DNA of 64,000 nt from NCBI GenBank assembly GCA_964434105.1, contig CAYSTJ010000020.1:1-64000 (forward strand), given 5' to 3'. Position numbers and translations under genes: made by a program. Numbering within the stretch: position 1 is the stretch's first letter; each line of letters starts with the position of its first letter. The DNA is from CAYNST01 sp964434105. Lineage in GTDB: Bacteria; Pseudomonadota; Gammaproteobacteria; Pseudomonadales; Cellvibrionaceae. Shown here piece by piece: positions 1-8,123 of the stretch. The notes below the pieces were generated by a model. The model made no database searches and was not told the DNA's origin. It was given only the letters and a program-made list of their open reading frames with translations.

Positions 1-974
1 TCCTTCAGAACCGGCAGCGCCTGGGCCGCGAACGCTTCATTCAACTCCACGTGCTGTATATCCCCAATTTTCAGCGCTGCGCGGTCCAATGCTTTATTGA
101 CGGCCGGTACCGGTCCGTAACCCATGATGGACGGGTCGACGCCAGCGGTAGTCATGGATATCATCCGGGCGACAGGCGAGAACCCCAGTGCTCTGGCTTT
201 GGCTCCCGACATTACCAGCATACAGGAGGCGCCGTCGGTCACCTGTGATGATGTGCCCGCAGTTATATTGCCACTTTTGGGGTTGAATACCGGCTTCAGC
301 GAAGCAAGCGCCTCAACAGTCGTATCAGGGCGAATGGTCTCATCGTTCTCCACAAGCATCAGAGCGCCCTGCTCATCGTGCCCAAAAGCCGGAATTATCT
401 CCCGTGCGAATAAGCCAGCATCTCGCGCATGGGCGGCTCGCTGGTGCGATCTGGCGCCAAACTCATCCATCTGCCGGCGGTTGATCCCATGTAACATGGC
501 CAGATACTCTGCCGTCAGTCCCATGGAGCCGGCTGCTTTCGCTACGGAGAGCCCGACCAGCGGATTGGGATCAACCGCCTGATTCATGTCGACATGCCCC
601 ATGTGTTCGACGCCGCCCACCAGGTAAACGTCGCCGACGCCGGCCTGAATCTGCGCGGCTGCGGTATGCAGAGCTGACATGGATGAGCCGCAAAGCCTGT
701 TGACGGTCTGCGCCGGAATCGAATGCGGAAGGCCAGCACGCAGAAGCAGGTTGCGGGCGATATTAAACCCCTGCTCATCGCGCTGCATGACGCAACCCCA
801 GATAAGATCATCAATTTCCACCGGATCGAGGCTCGGGTTCCTTGCCAGCAACCCAGTGATAAGGTCGGCACTTAAATCATCCGCTCGCCGATGTCTGAAG
901 CAACCATTCTTTGAGCGGCCCATTGGCGTCCTTGCGTAGTCGACAATTACAGCATCTCGGTCACGAATACTCAC
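1..974 (-). CDS. fadA: 3-ketoacyl-CoA thiolase FadA (beta subunit of fatty acid oxidation complex), 3' end outside window
   Basis: Thiolase that cleaves 3-ketoacyl-CoA to acetyl-CoA and a shortened acyl-CoA, the last step of beta-oxidation, normally as the beta subunit with FadB. The visible 324 codons begin MSIRDRDAVIVDYARTPMGR and contain the nucleophile-Cys motif RLCGSSMSALH (Cys95), VGGVEHMGH, GTSSQVTDGASC and NEAFAAQALPVLK near the truncated end, all hallmarks of the FadA type. The GTG start at 974 is chosen because an AGGGGAA sequence lies just upstream and because it matches the family's N-terminus; no ATG fits. It follows fadB by about 144 bp in the usual fadB-fadA order. The C-terminal third, with the His and second Cys, lies beyond the left edge. 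Confidence 0.93.
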   Translation of the reverse strand, partial: MSIRDRDAVIVDYARTPMGRSKNGCFRHRRADDLSADLITGLLARNPSLDPVEIDDLIWGCVMQRDEQGFNIARNLLLRAGLPHSIPAQTVNRLCGSSMSALHTAAAQIQAGVGDVYLVGGVEHMGHVDMNQAVDPNPLVGLSVAKAAGSMGLTAEYLAMLHGINRRQMDEFGARSHQRAAHARDAGLFAREIIPAFGHDEQGALMLVENDETIRPDTTVEALASLKPVFNPKSGNITAGTSSQVTDGASCMLVMSGAKARALGFSPVARMISMTTAGVDPSIMGYGPVPAVNKALDRAALKIGDIQHVELNEAFAAQALPVLK

Positions 975-1118
975 GTTGGATTCCCCTTGGTGTTGCCAGT
1001 CACGGCTCTGGTACGATTCAAGGCCGTGTTGTCAGTTTAGTCAGGTATGGCGCGGACGTACCCCAAAGCCGTTTGGACCGATACGTCCGTCGACGCGTTT
1101 AGCAACAAATTGCGTATT

Positions 1119-3287
1119 CTACTGTGCCGATGGCGCCCCCTGGTTGTTGAACGACTCGCCGCTCAGGGCCATCCTGCGCAACGTCTCGGTCATCGCATAC
1201 AGTGGCCCGAGATGCTCATAATTGCGTGCAGTTGCGGCAAAAGCCGCGATACCCATATCGTCTATCCAACGGAATATACCGCCGCGAAATGGCGGGAATC
1301 CAAGCCCGTAAATCAGGGCCATATCCGCATCACCCGGCGACTCGATGATCCCCTCTTCCAGACATCTCACGACCTCAATAGCCATGGGCATCATGGTCCT
1401 GGCGATAATATCCTCGTCACTGAAGCGCTCATCCTTCGCCTGAACTGATTTTACCTGCTGTAGTGCTGCTTCCGACTCGATTTTCTCCGGTCGACCTTTT
1501 CGATCCATTTGATAATCGTAAAATCCCTGATTGCTCTTCTGACCCAGCCGTCCCGATTCATATAGCACCTCCATTGCGGACTTGTAGTCTCTGCCCATCC
1601 GGTCCGGGAAACCTTCGGACATCACATGGTCTGCGTGCACCGCGACGTCCAAACCCACAACGTCCAGGAGCCATGCAGGCCCCATAGGCCATCCGAAGCG
1701 TTCCATGACCCGGTCAACTTTCCGATAATCCGCCCCGTCCCTGAGCAGCATGGAAAAGCCCGCGAAATAGGGGAACAGCACCCGGTTGACAAAAAAGCCC
1801 GGACAGTTCCCGACAACAACCACTTTTTTACCCAGTGCAGTTGCATAGGCGACCGTTCTGGCGATAGTCGCGTCACTGGTTTTGCTGCCTCTGATCACTT
1901 CTACCAGCGGCATCTTGTGAACTGGATTAAAAAAATGCATGCCACAAAAATTTTCTGGCCGGCTCAACTTTTCTGCCAGGCGGTCTATAGAAATGGTGGA
2001 TGTATTGGAACACAGGACCGTGTCCGGCCGGAGGCAGCCTTCGACTTCGCTCAATACCTGCTGTTTGACATCAACCCGCTCTATGACGGCTTCGACGACA
2101 ATATCCGCTTCATCGAATCCCTCATAGCCAAGCACTGGTGTAATATTCTGTAAAACCTTGAGCATCTCGGGCACGGTAACCTTGCCGCGCTCGAGCTGGC
2201 CAGTCAGCAGCCTGGAGGCTTCAGTCATGCCGGCGTCCAGGCCCGCTTTGGTTATATCTTTCATGCGTATCGGTATCTGCCGGAAAGCGGACTGGTATGC
2301 GATGCCGCCGCCCATAATACCAGCGCCCAATACCGCAGCGGTCTGCACCGGAGACGGGCAGGATTTTTCCCACCGCTTTGCCTTTTTACTCAGCATCTGA
2401 TCGTTGACAAACAGACCGACCAGCGCTTTTGCTGCCGAAGTCTGGGTCAGGTTAACAAAGCTTTCCAGTTCAATTTTCTGCGCGTTATCGCGGGAGTGTC
2501 TGGCCGCCTTCTGAACCGTTTCAACAATCGCAACGGGAGCCGGGTAGTGCTTTCCGGCTTTGGAAGCCACCACCATTTTCGCCGTTTCAAACGCCATAAG
2601 GCTTTCAGTCGTGTTATGCCTCAGCGGGGCCTGCTTTTGTGTTCGACGCCCCTGATAATCGAGTGACCCACTCACTGCCCGTCGCAGCAACTTCTCAGCG
2701 GAATCCATTAGATTCTCGGGGTCGACGACGCCATCAACGGCGCCTGCCCTGAGTGCTGCCTGTGCACTCTGTTCCGCGCCGGTAGCCATCCATTCCAGCG
2801 CGGTATCCAGCCCGGCCAGTCTCGGCAGACGCACGGTCCCACCCCAGCCCGGCAATATGCCCAGCTTGACTTCCGGCAGGCCGACACGTGCCGTACTGCT
2901 CATTAAACGAAAATCGCAGGCCAGGCAGAGTTCAAATCCGCCGCCAAACGCGTACCCATTGATTGCCACCACTGTGGGGCACGGTAAATCTTCAAGGCGG
3001 TTAAACGCACGTGCGTTAGCGGCAACATGGCGGGCTATGCCGGCACGGCCATGCGCAAAAACAGCGCCGAACTCCATCACGTCGGCGCCGACGATGAATG
3101 AGTCTTTCGCGCTGCTGATCAGCAGGCCTTTTGGCGGAGTCCGCTCCAGTAGATCAAGGACTTCAGCGAACTCCGTCGATGCAAGCATATTAAACTTATT
3201 AACCGATTCCCCCTGCAGATTGAACTGCATATGAATAAGATTCTTATCCAATTCCGTTAACTGAATCGCGCTACCGTTATAAGTCAT
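1119..3287 (-). CDS. fadB: Fatty acid oxidation complex subunit alpha FadB
   Basis: Multifunctional enoyl-CoA hydratase / 3-hydroxyacyl-CoA dehydrogenase of beta-oxidation, 722 aa, close to the usual FadB length of about 715-730. The N-terminal crotonase domain (about residues 1-190) has the two catalytic glutamates in GGGFE (Glu119) and GLPE (Glu139). The dehydrogenase half starts at about residue 315 with the NAD-binding signature VLGAGIMGGGIA and contains the HFFNPVHKMPLVEV stretch carrying the catalytic His, then the C-terminal domain with GPAWLLDVVGLD. The ATG at 3287 is preceded by GAGGATG. It is the first gene of fadBA. A XRE-cupin regulator gene lies 33 bp upstream on the same strand, so co-transcription from the fabY side is possible. 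Confidence 0.96.
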   Translation of the reverse strand: MTYNGSAIQLTELDKNLIHMQFNLQGESVNKFNMLASTEFAEVLDLLERTPPKGLLISSAKDSFIVGADVMEFGAVFAHGRAGIARHVAANARAFNRLEDLPCPTVVAINGYAFGGGFELCLACDFRLMSSTARVGLPEVKLGILPGWGGTVRLPRLAGLDTALEWMATGAEQSAQAALRAGAVDGVVDPENLMDSAEKLLRRAVSGSLDYQGRRTQKQAPLRHNTTESLMAFETAKMVVASKAGKHYPAPVAIVETVQKAARHSRDNAQKIELESFVNLTQTSAAKALVGLFVNDQMLSKKAKRWEKSCPSPVQTAAVLGAGIMGGGIAYQSAFRQIPIRMKDITKAGLDAGMTEASRLLTGQLERGKVTVPEMLKVLQNITPVLGYEGFDEADIVVEAVIERVDVKQQVLSEVEGCLRPDTVLCSNTSTISIDRLAEKLSRPENFCGMHFFNPVHKMPLVEVIRGSKTSDATIARTVAYATALGKKVVVVGNCPGFFVNRVLFPYFAGFSMLLRDGADYRKVDRVMERFGWPMGPAWLLDVVGLDVAVHADHVMSEGFPDRMGRDYKSAMEVLYESGRLGQKSNQGFYDYQMDRKGRPEKIESEAALQQVKSVQAKDERFSDEDIIARTMMPMAIEVVRCLEEGIIESPGDADMALIYGLGFPPFRGGIFRWIDDMGIAAFAATARNYEHLGPLYAMTETLRRMALSGESFNNQGAPSAQ

Positions 3288-3320
3288 TGCATCCTCACTT
3301 TGGCCCTGTAGATCGGAAGT

Positions 3321-3941
3321 TCATATACCCTGGTCAGAGCATAGCAATATGACCGCGTGAGAACACGTGGTTCCTACATTAATCAGGCTGTGCTCCTGTC
3401 GCAAATCGAACCGGAAGCAGTCGCCCGCCATAATGTTATGAATAGCGCCATTAAGCGCCAGTCGAAGTTCACCTGACACGAGCTTTCCGCATAAAAATCC
3501 TGCAACGACAGAACGGTTGAACCGATACTCTGCGCCCGCTTCAAGCCGTTGCTCAATCAGACGGGAATCTGAAAGGCCCATGAATTCCAGTGACAGGGCG
3601 GTAACAATCACGTCCTTACCACTGGCCTGCTCCAGTTCCTGCATTTTTACGACCGGCACGAGAGGCTGATACGTTTCGTCGAAAAACTCAACAAGTGACA
3701 TTTGGATAGCGTCAATTATTTTTTCAAGGGACTGGAAGGACGGGCTTACTTTCCCCTGCTCTATCAATGAAAGACTACCGTTGGTTATACCGGCTTTTCT
3801 TGCCAATTCCCGCTGGGACAACCCGCGACCTCTGCGCACCGCCTGAAGCCGTTCGCCTATCCGGAATTTCCGCTTGCCCAACAGGTCTGCAGGTTGGGTG
3901 TGGACCTCTGGCCGTGCATTCGCGGTTTCGTTGTCGGTCAT
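3321..3941 (-). CDS. XRE-family transcriptional regulator with C-terminal cupin domain
   Basis: A 206-aa DNA-binding regulator. The N-terminal HTH_3 domain lies at about residues 32-90 (RGLSQRELARKAGITNGSLSLIEQGKVSPS). The C-terminal half (about 125-200) is cupin-like, with LEAGAEYRFNRS and a GDCFRFDLRQEH turn that would bind a small ligand. This architecture is common in regulators of amine, amino-acid and fatty-acid catabolism. Its ATG overlaps the fabY-like stop codon by four bases (ATGA), so the two are probably translationally coupled, and fadB begins 33 bp after its stop. Control of the adjacent lipid genes is inferred from position only; the ligand is unknown. Confidence 0.88.
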   Translation of the reverse strand: MTDNETANARPEVHTQPADLLGKRKFRIGERLQAVRRGRGLSQRELARKAGITNGSLSLIEQGKVSPSFQSLEKIIDAIQMSLVEFFDETYQPLVPVVKMQELEQASGKDVIVTALSLEFMGLSDSRLIEQRLEAGAEYRFNRSVVAGFLCGKLVSGELRLALNGAIHNIMAGDCFRFDLRQEHSLINVGTTCSHAVILLCSDQGI

Positions 3942-5815
3942 ATCAGGTCATCATAGCCTTCGTTCTCACTAAACGAAACAGGCTGACCATAGCCAGGTAC
4001 GGTCATCCCTTTATCGGAAAAGCCAATATCGTCATGATCCAGCAAGTTTTCCCCAAAATGGTATATCGCCGCGAGCCGACCTTTTGCTGCCGCTGCCTGA
4101 TAATCGTCGGCATTTTGCTTTACGTCAGCGTTTGCAGCCTCGTAGGCCTTCCAGGCACTGCCACCATGTCGCTTGATTAACGCCTGTTTTACAGACGCGG
4201 GCGACAGCACAGTTGCGGTCGCGTTATTTCCACCAAAGCCTTTTGAATTCAAGAACGAAACCACTGTGGAGTCAACACCCAACTCCTGGTCCCGGTTACT
4301 CAGTAGAAGCCTGTCACCTATTACATCTTCGGCAATGGCATCGATTGTCTTGATGCCGGGAAGAATGCCATAGGCGAACACCCCAAGACTGGCCATCATT
4401 TGATCGCCGCTGGCCGGTCCCAGAGAATGGCCGAGGTAGGATTTAACGGCTGCGACAGGCCAGCGATCAATCCCGAATTCCCGTGCGACAGTATCGAATA
4501 TCCGGGACTCTGTGACCCGGTTCTGGGGTGTGCTTGATCCGTGTGCCTGTACAAAACTCTGCTGTTGCACTGCTCGCTCACCCAATAAATTGCGTGCTAA
4601 AGCAACCGCTTTGCCCATGGTTATGTAATTGCCAGGCCCGGGTGCCGAAATCGACTTTTTAAACCCGTCTGCATTGACATAGACCGCAGGTACCGCACCG
4701 TAAATTTCCGCGCCAAGCTGAAGCGCCAGGGTATCGTCCATCAGAACAATGTATTGACCCGATTCGGCCAGTGTAAATCCGCAGTTGCGCCCAAACGGGC
4801 GACTTGCCCTGCGGTAATCCACCTCCTGGGTACCGTCCAGTGTACGTAAAGCGTCATCCGTCGCCAGCGCGCTCATGGCCGCGTACCCATCGATGACTTC
4901 GGGAATGATGGGTGCCTCTGTCGATCCAACCAGAACTGCTCTTCGACGTCCCGACTGAATATCTTCGACCGCGGCCCGAAGATTGTAGAGGAACGTCGCG
5001 CACGCACCCGTCACCCCGCCCGTAACACCAAGACTGCCCAGGACATATGCATTGACGAAGTCGGCCGGCATGGTATTCAGGCCTAAAGCCAACTGCTTCG
5101 AAGTCACCCGTTGGCCCCGATTCCGTGACTGCATCATTCCGCCAAACCCAGGCTGGTCCAGTTGGCTCATTACACTACTGCTGTAGACGCCGATTTCATC
5201 CGGACCAAGATGACGTAACAGGCTCGACCATTTGAACCCCAAGGACGCCACAGCGTCAGATGCCGCCATAATAGAAAGCTGAAGCCCGCGAGGGTGGTGC
5301 GTCGACCGGTAATAGGCACCCGGATCAAAGCCTGTCGGCAATTGGCCGGCTGCCTGCACTGGCATTTCCTGCGCCATAGGCAGGCTGAGCTCCTGTGGCT
5401 TCCAGATTTCAATCTCGCTTTTACCATCGCTGGTACCCAGTACTGTCCAGCCAAAAGGCAGTGGATCAGGCCGATCTTTGGACAGCATTGTTATTCGCAG
5501 CGGATGACGCTCGGATGCCTGGGCCAATGCCGAACGACTAAGTGGGACCCGTCCCACGGGGAAAAAAGCCGATTCTATACGGCGTACCAGTGTGCCATCC
5601 AGAACCTGCTGCCGGGTTGGCTGATCGGCATCGGGTTGGCTGCGTCCCGCAGGGCCGGACATCATGGACCGCAGCGCGGCGATAACCCGATCTGACGCGC
5701 TTGCGCCCAGGCTTTCGAAGATCATTCTCTGATAGGCCATATGGCCGGAACTCCGGCCCGCAGCGTTATAGCCACCAAAACCTACAATCACGGGTAATCG
5801 AGTAAAGCTGCTCAC
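3938..5815 (-). CDS. fabY: Beta-ketoacyl synthase, FabY-type (acetoacetyl-ACP synthase candidate)
   Basis: Condensing enzyme of the KAS I/II fold, about 625 aa. The N-terminus SSFTRLPVIVGFGGYNAAGR resembles what I recall of Pseudomonas FabY, a long ketosynthase that initiates fatty acid synthesis in place of FabH. The predicted triad is Cys272 (TGACATFL), His425 (QAHGSSTPQNR) and His463 (SYLGHSLGPASGD). An upstream extension of the open frame to 6052 is rejected: the GTG at 5815 has an AAAAAGGTGG ribosome site and matches the family start. The gene overlaps the XRE-cupin gene by four bases and is divergent from a GlxA/AraC regulator gene. Substrate specificity (acetyl-CoA plus malonyl-ACP) is inferred from family resemblance. 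Confidence 0.85.
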   Translation of the reverse strand: MSSFTRLPVIVGFGGYNAAGRSSGHMAYQRMIFESLGASASDRVIAALRSMMSGPAGRSQPDADQPTRQQVLDGTLVRRIESAFFPVGRVPLSRSALAQASERHPLRITMLSKDRPDPLPFGWTVLGTSDGKSEIEIWKPQELSLPMAQEMPVQAAGQLPTGFDPGAYYRSTHHPRGLQLSIMAASDAVASLGFKWSSLLRHLGPDEIGVYSSSVMSQLDQPGFGGMMQSRNRGQRVTSKQLALGLNTMPADFVNAYVLGSLGVTGGVTGACATFLYNLRAAVEDIQSGRRRAVLVGSTEAPIIPEVIDGYAAMSALATDDALRTLDGTQEVDYRRASRPFGRNCGFTLAESGQYIVLMDDTLALQLGAEIYGAVPAVYVNADGFKKSISAPGPGNYITMGKAVALARNLLGERAVQQQSFVQAHGSSTPQNRVTESRIFDTVAREFGIDRWPVAAVKSYLGHSLGPASGDQMMASLGVFAYGILPGIKTIDAIAEDVIGDRLLLSNRDQELGVDSTVVSFLNSKGFGGNNATATVLSPASVKQALIKRHGGSAWKAYEAANADVKQNADDYQAAAAKGRLAAIYHFGENLLDHDDIGFSDKGMTVPGYGQPVSFSENEGYDDLI

Positions 5816-5858
5816 GGGCGACGGCCACCTTTTTTCGGTTGATTTATTGAGTGTATTG

Positions 5859-5887
5859 TTGAAACCGATAAGCCGTGAGGTGATACT
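5859..5887 (+). promoter_or_regulatory. Candidate sigma-70 promoter for the GlxA/AraC regulator
   Basis: TTGAAA at 5859-5864 and GATACT at 5882-5887 are separated by 17 bp, and the expected transcription start lies about 35 bp before the ATG at 5928. It sits in the 112-bp gap shared with the divergent fabY-like gene, so a regulator bound here could affect both. Matches are 5/6 and 4/6, which arise by chance fairly often. Confidence 0.35.
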
Positions 5888-5927
5888 AGCCAGTAAACCA
5901 TGCCATTTCGGCCAAAAAAGCGTATCG

Positions 5928-6908
5928 ATGAAAACTATAGTCTTTTTTTTATGCGACCAAATGCTGGCGACGAGCGTGGCCCTTCCGCTCGAGCAGTTCC
6001 GTGCGGCCGAAAGTATGGATGCGGCCCGCAAACAGGGCCGACGCCGGACCATGACTTACCTGTTGGCTTCATTGGATGGAAAACCTGTCCGGACACACAC
6101 GGGCCTGACTCTGACTCCGGACTGCAGTATTCAGGACATCGACCGTTGTGACCTTGCATTCCTCCCTGCCCTTTGGCGCAACCCGGTACCCATCCTGAAA
6201 AGAAACAGCGATATCACGCCCTGGCTTCTCGCGCAGGCCAAACTCGGTGCAACTGTCGCCGGTGTCGGCACAGGTTGCTGCTTTATGGCCGAAGCCGGCC
6301 TGCTCGATTTTCGACCCGCCACCACGCACTGGTTCTATTTTGAACAATTTGCCCGACGTTATCCCAACGTTCAGCTTCGGCGGCAGTATTTCATCACGCA
6401 CAGTGATAATCTGTTTTGCGCCGGCAGCGTCAACGCCATGGCCGATCTCACCATATACTTCATACAGCAGCTTTTTGATCCGGCTATCGCACGCAATGTC
6501 GAACGGCACTTTTTTCACGAAGTCCGTCGGGCGTACCCCGTTTCATTCAATGAAGACAGCGCACATCCCGATGAATCCATTGCCCAGGCGCAGTCATGGA
6601 TGCGACGCCACTCCCAGCAATCCGTTTCGGTGCAGCAGATAGCAAGTCATTCGCAGATGAGTCTGCGTACATTCAATCGTCGCTTCAAAGCCGCGACAAA
6701 CCAGACCCCGCTGCAATATCTTCAGCACATTCGTCTGCGCGACGCTGGGGAGCTGTTACAAACCAGCAATTTGTCTGTATCCGAAGTTGCCTATCAGGTC
6801 GGGTACCAGGACCTGAATTATTTTGCGGCATTATTTAAAAAACACTACGGCACTACTCCCAGCCAGTACCGGACTACAGTGCGGGCGAAGCTCTTTAGCG
6901 CGGAATAA
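5928..6908 (+). CDS. GlxA-family transcriptional regulator (DJ-1/PfpI-like domain plus AraC HTH)
   Basis: A 326-aa regulator with an N-terminal DJ-1/PfpI-type alpha/beta domain (about residues 1-185, starting MKTIVFFLCDQMLATSVALP, with GVGTGCCFMAEAGLLD at the nucleophile-elbow position) and a C-terminal AraC domain with two helix-turn-helix units (SVQQIASHSQMSLRTFNRRF and SVSEVAYQVGYQDLNYFAALF). The frame is open further upstream to 5847, but the family N-terminus fits the ATG at 5928. It is transcribed divergently from fabY and probably acts on that operon or on itself. GlxA-type proteins usually sense small amines or quaternary ammonium compounds, but the ligand cannot be told here. Confidence 0.87.
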   Translation: MKTIVFFLCDQMLATSVALPLEQFRAAESMDAARKQGRRRTMTYLLASLDGKPVRTHTGLTLTPDCSIQDIDRCDLAFLPALWRNPVPILKRNSDITPWLLAQAKLGATVAGVGTGCCFMAEAGLLDFRPATTHWFYFEQFARRYPNVQLRRQYFITHSDNLFCAGSVNAMADLTIYFIQQLFDPAIARNVERHFFHEVRRAYPVSFNEDSAHPDESIAQAQSWMRRHSQQSVSVQQIASHSQMSLRTFNRRFKAATNQTPLQYLQHIRLRDAGELLQTSNLSVSEVAYQVGYQDLNYFAALFKKHYGTTPSQYRTTVRAKLFSAE

Positions 6909-7049
6909 CAATAGAATATATAAATGGCAATATTTATTCCTCGAAATTATTACAAAACGGTTGCAATCTTTTTACAGAGTGTCATGATGAGTATGTAGGC
7001 CTACCACTTTTTGCTCCCATTGTCATCCAGCTTTAGATGGAGGCTGCCT

Positions 7050-7397
7050 ATGTTATATAGCACTGATGTTGTCTTTCGCGATTTCCCCCCTTCTCCCGCA
7101 TTGGCTGAAAAAATACACAGAAAGCTCGATAAGCTGTCCCGCTATTCAGATACCATTACACATACCCGCGTCGTCGTAGACAGCCCGCATAATCACAAAC
7201 ACAAAGGAAGGATGTTCCGTGCGTCCGTCGAGTTCAATCTGAAAGGCAAACCGGTGATGGTCACCCACGATGACACCGATGCACATGTAGCGTTGAGAGA
7301 TGCTTTTAAAGCTGCCGAAAGGCAACTGAAAGAATCCGCTCACAAGAAGCGTGGTTTTCGCCAGGTATCGCAGTTTGCAAGAGACACCATCGACTAA
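7050..7397 (+). CDS. HPF/RaiA-family ribosome-associated protein
   Basis: A 115-aa protein of the hibernation-promoting-factor fold: N-terminal beta strand, helix PALAEKIHRKLDKLSRYSD, then three strands including MFRASVEFNLKGKPVMVTHDDTD and a final helix DAHVALRDAFKAAERQLKE. The family binds the 30S decoding region during stationary phase or stress. A GGAGG sequence lies eight bases before the ATG at 7050; the open frame extends further up without support. It is short-type, lacking the long HPF C-terminal domain. It stands alone, not next to rpoN. The upstream region 6909-7049 is AT-rich and probably holds its promoter. Confidence 0.8.
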   Translation: MLYSTDVVFRDFPPSPALAEKIHRKLDKLSRYSDTITHTRVVVDSPHNHKHKGRMFRASVEFNLKGKPVMVTHDDTDAHVALRDAFKAAERQLKESAHKKRGFRQVSQFARDTID

Positions 7398-8123
7398 ACC
7401 AAATCGCGCCATTCCGGCGTAGCGCATACAGGTATCAGGGCACAGGGACAGTGCCACCGGCCTGCCCGTCGCCCGTCCGAATCAATCTCTCCGCCAGGGT
7501 CCCTTAACGTTTCATCATCATTGCCACTGCTGGCGGCCATTTTTTGACTGGTCAGGTAGAAGAAGCGTGATTTGGTGATACCAAATATGCAATTGATAAC
7601 GACGCCAGGCGGAAAAATGGCTTCAGCCCTTCGGGTTGGGCCTGAAAACACGCCACCTGTCGTTGCTCCTCATTCATTTGGAGCGACCAAGCCACATTCG
7701 TCGCGTCTGCATGCTGCATCACAAAATTGGCGCGTTTTCCGGTGCAATAGAGGCTTTGGTGAAACGCCAACAAACCCTGGTACACAACCTACTGGAAATG
7801 CAGGTTCAAATCTGCCATAGTTCGCGTTTTTTGCGATGGCCATCCGGAGGACTTTTCCATTCTTTCCATGTCGTCGTACAGAGCGGCAGCATCCGGTTAG
7901 TCGGAGTCTGCTGACGTTTCAGCCACGTATCTGTTTAATCTGGAGTATCGTCGTCTTTCTCGGGCAACATCTTTGTCGACCACACAGGGTGCGACGCAAC
8001 GTGCCATCAGTCTCACTCGCTGCCCTGGCGTTTGCAGGCGTGCCGCTGCGCGACAACAGTGCGTGACTGAAGAATCAAACTTCCATTTTGTCAACCCGAC
8101 CAACCATTTGAGGGATTCCAACC
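7398..8123. other. 726-bp stretch without a supported gene, carrying an IS-end-like repeat
   Basis: No open frame here has recognisable content. The only structure I see is the 7497-7545 repeat shared with 33235-33280. The 3' part must hold the speA promoter. Short frames on both strands look like decayed mobile-element sequence or chance. Confidence 0.5.
7497..7545. repeat. Dispersed repeat (copy 1), probable insertion-sequence end remnant
   Basis: About 49 bp that match 33235-33280, including an identical ACTGCTGGCGGCCATTTTTT core and a diverged GGGTCTGTTGACGTT terminus (GGGTCCCTTAACGTT here). Read on the minus strand both copies spell KMAASSG, as the tail of a transposase reading frame ending just inside an inverted repeat would. 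No intact transposase accompanies either copy. Confidence 0.55.
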
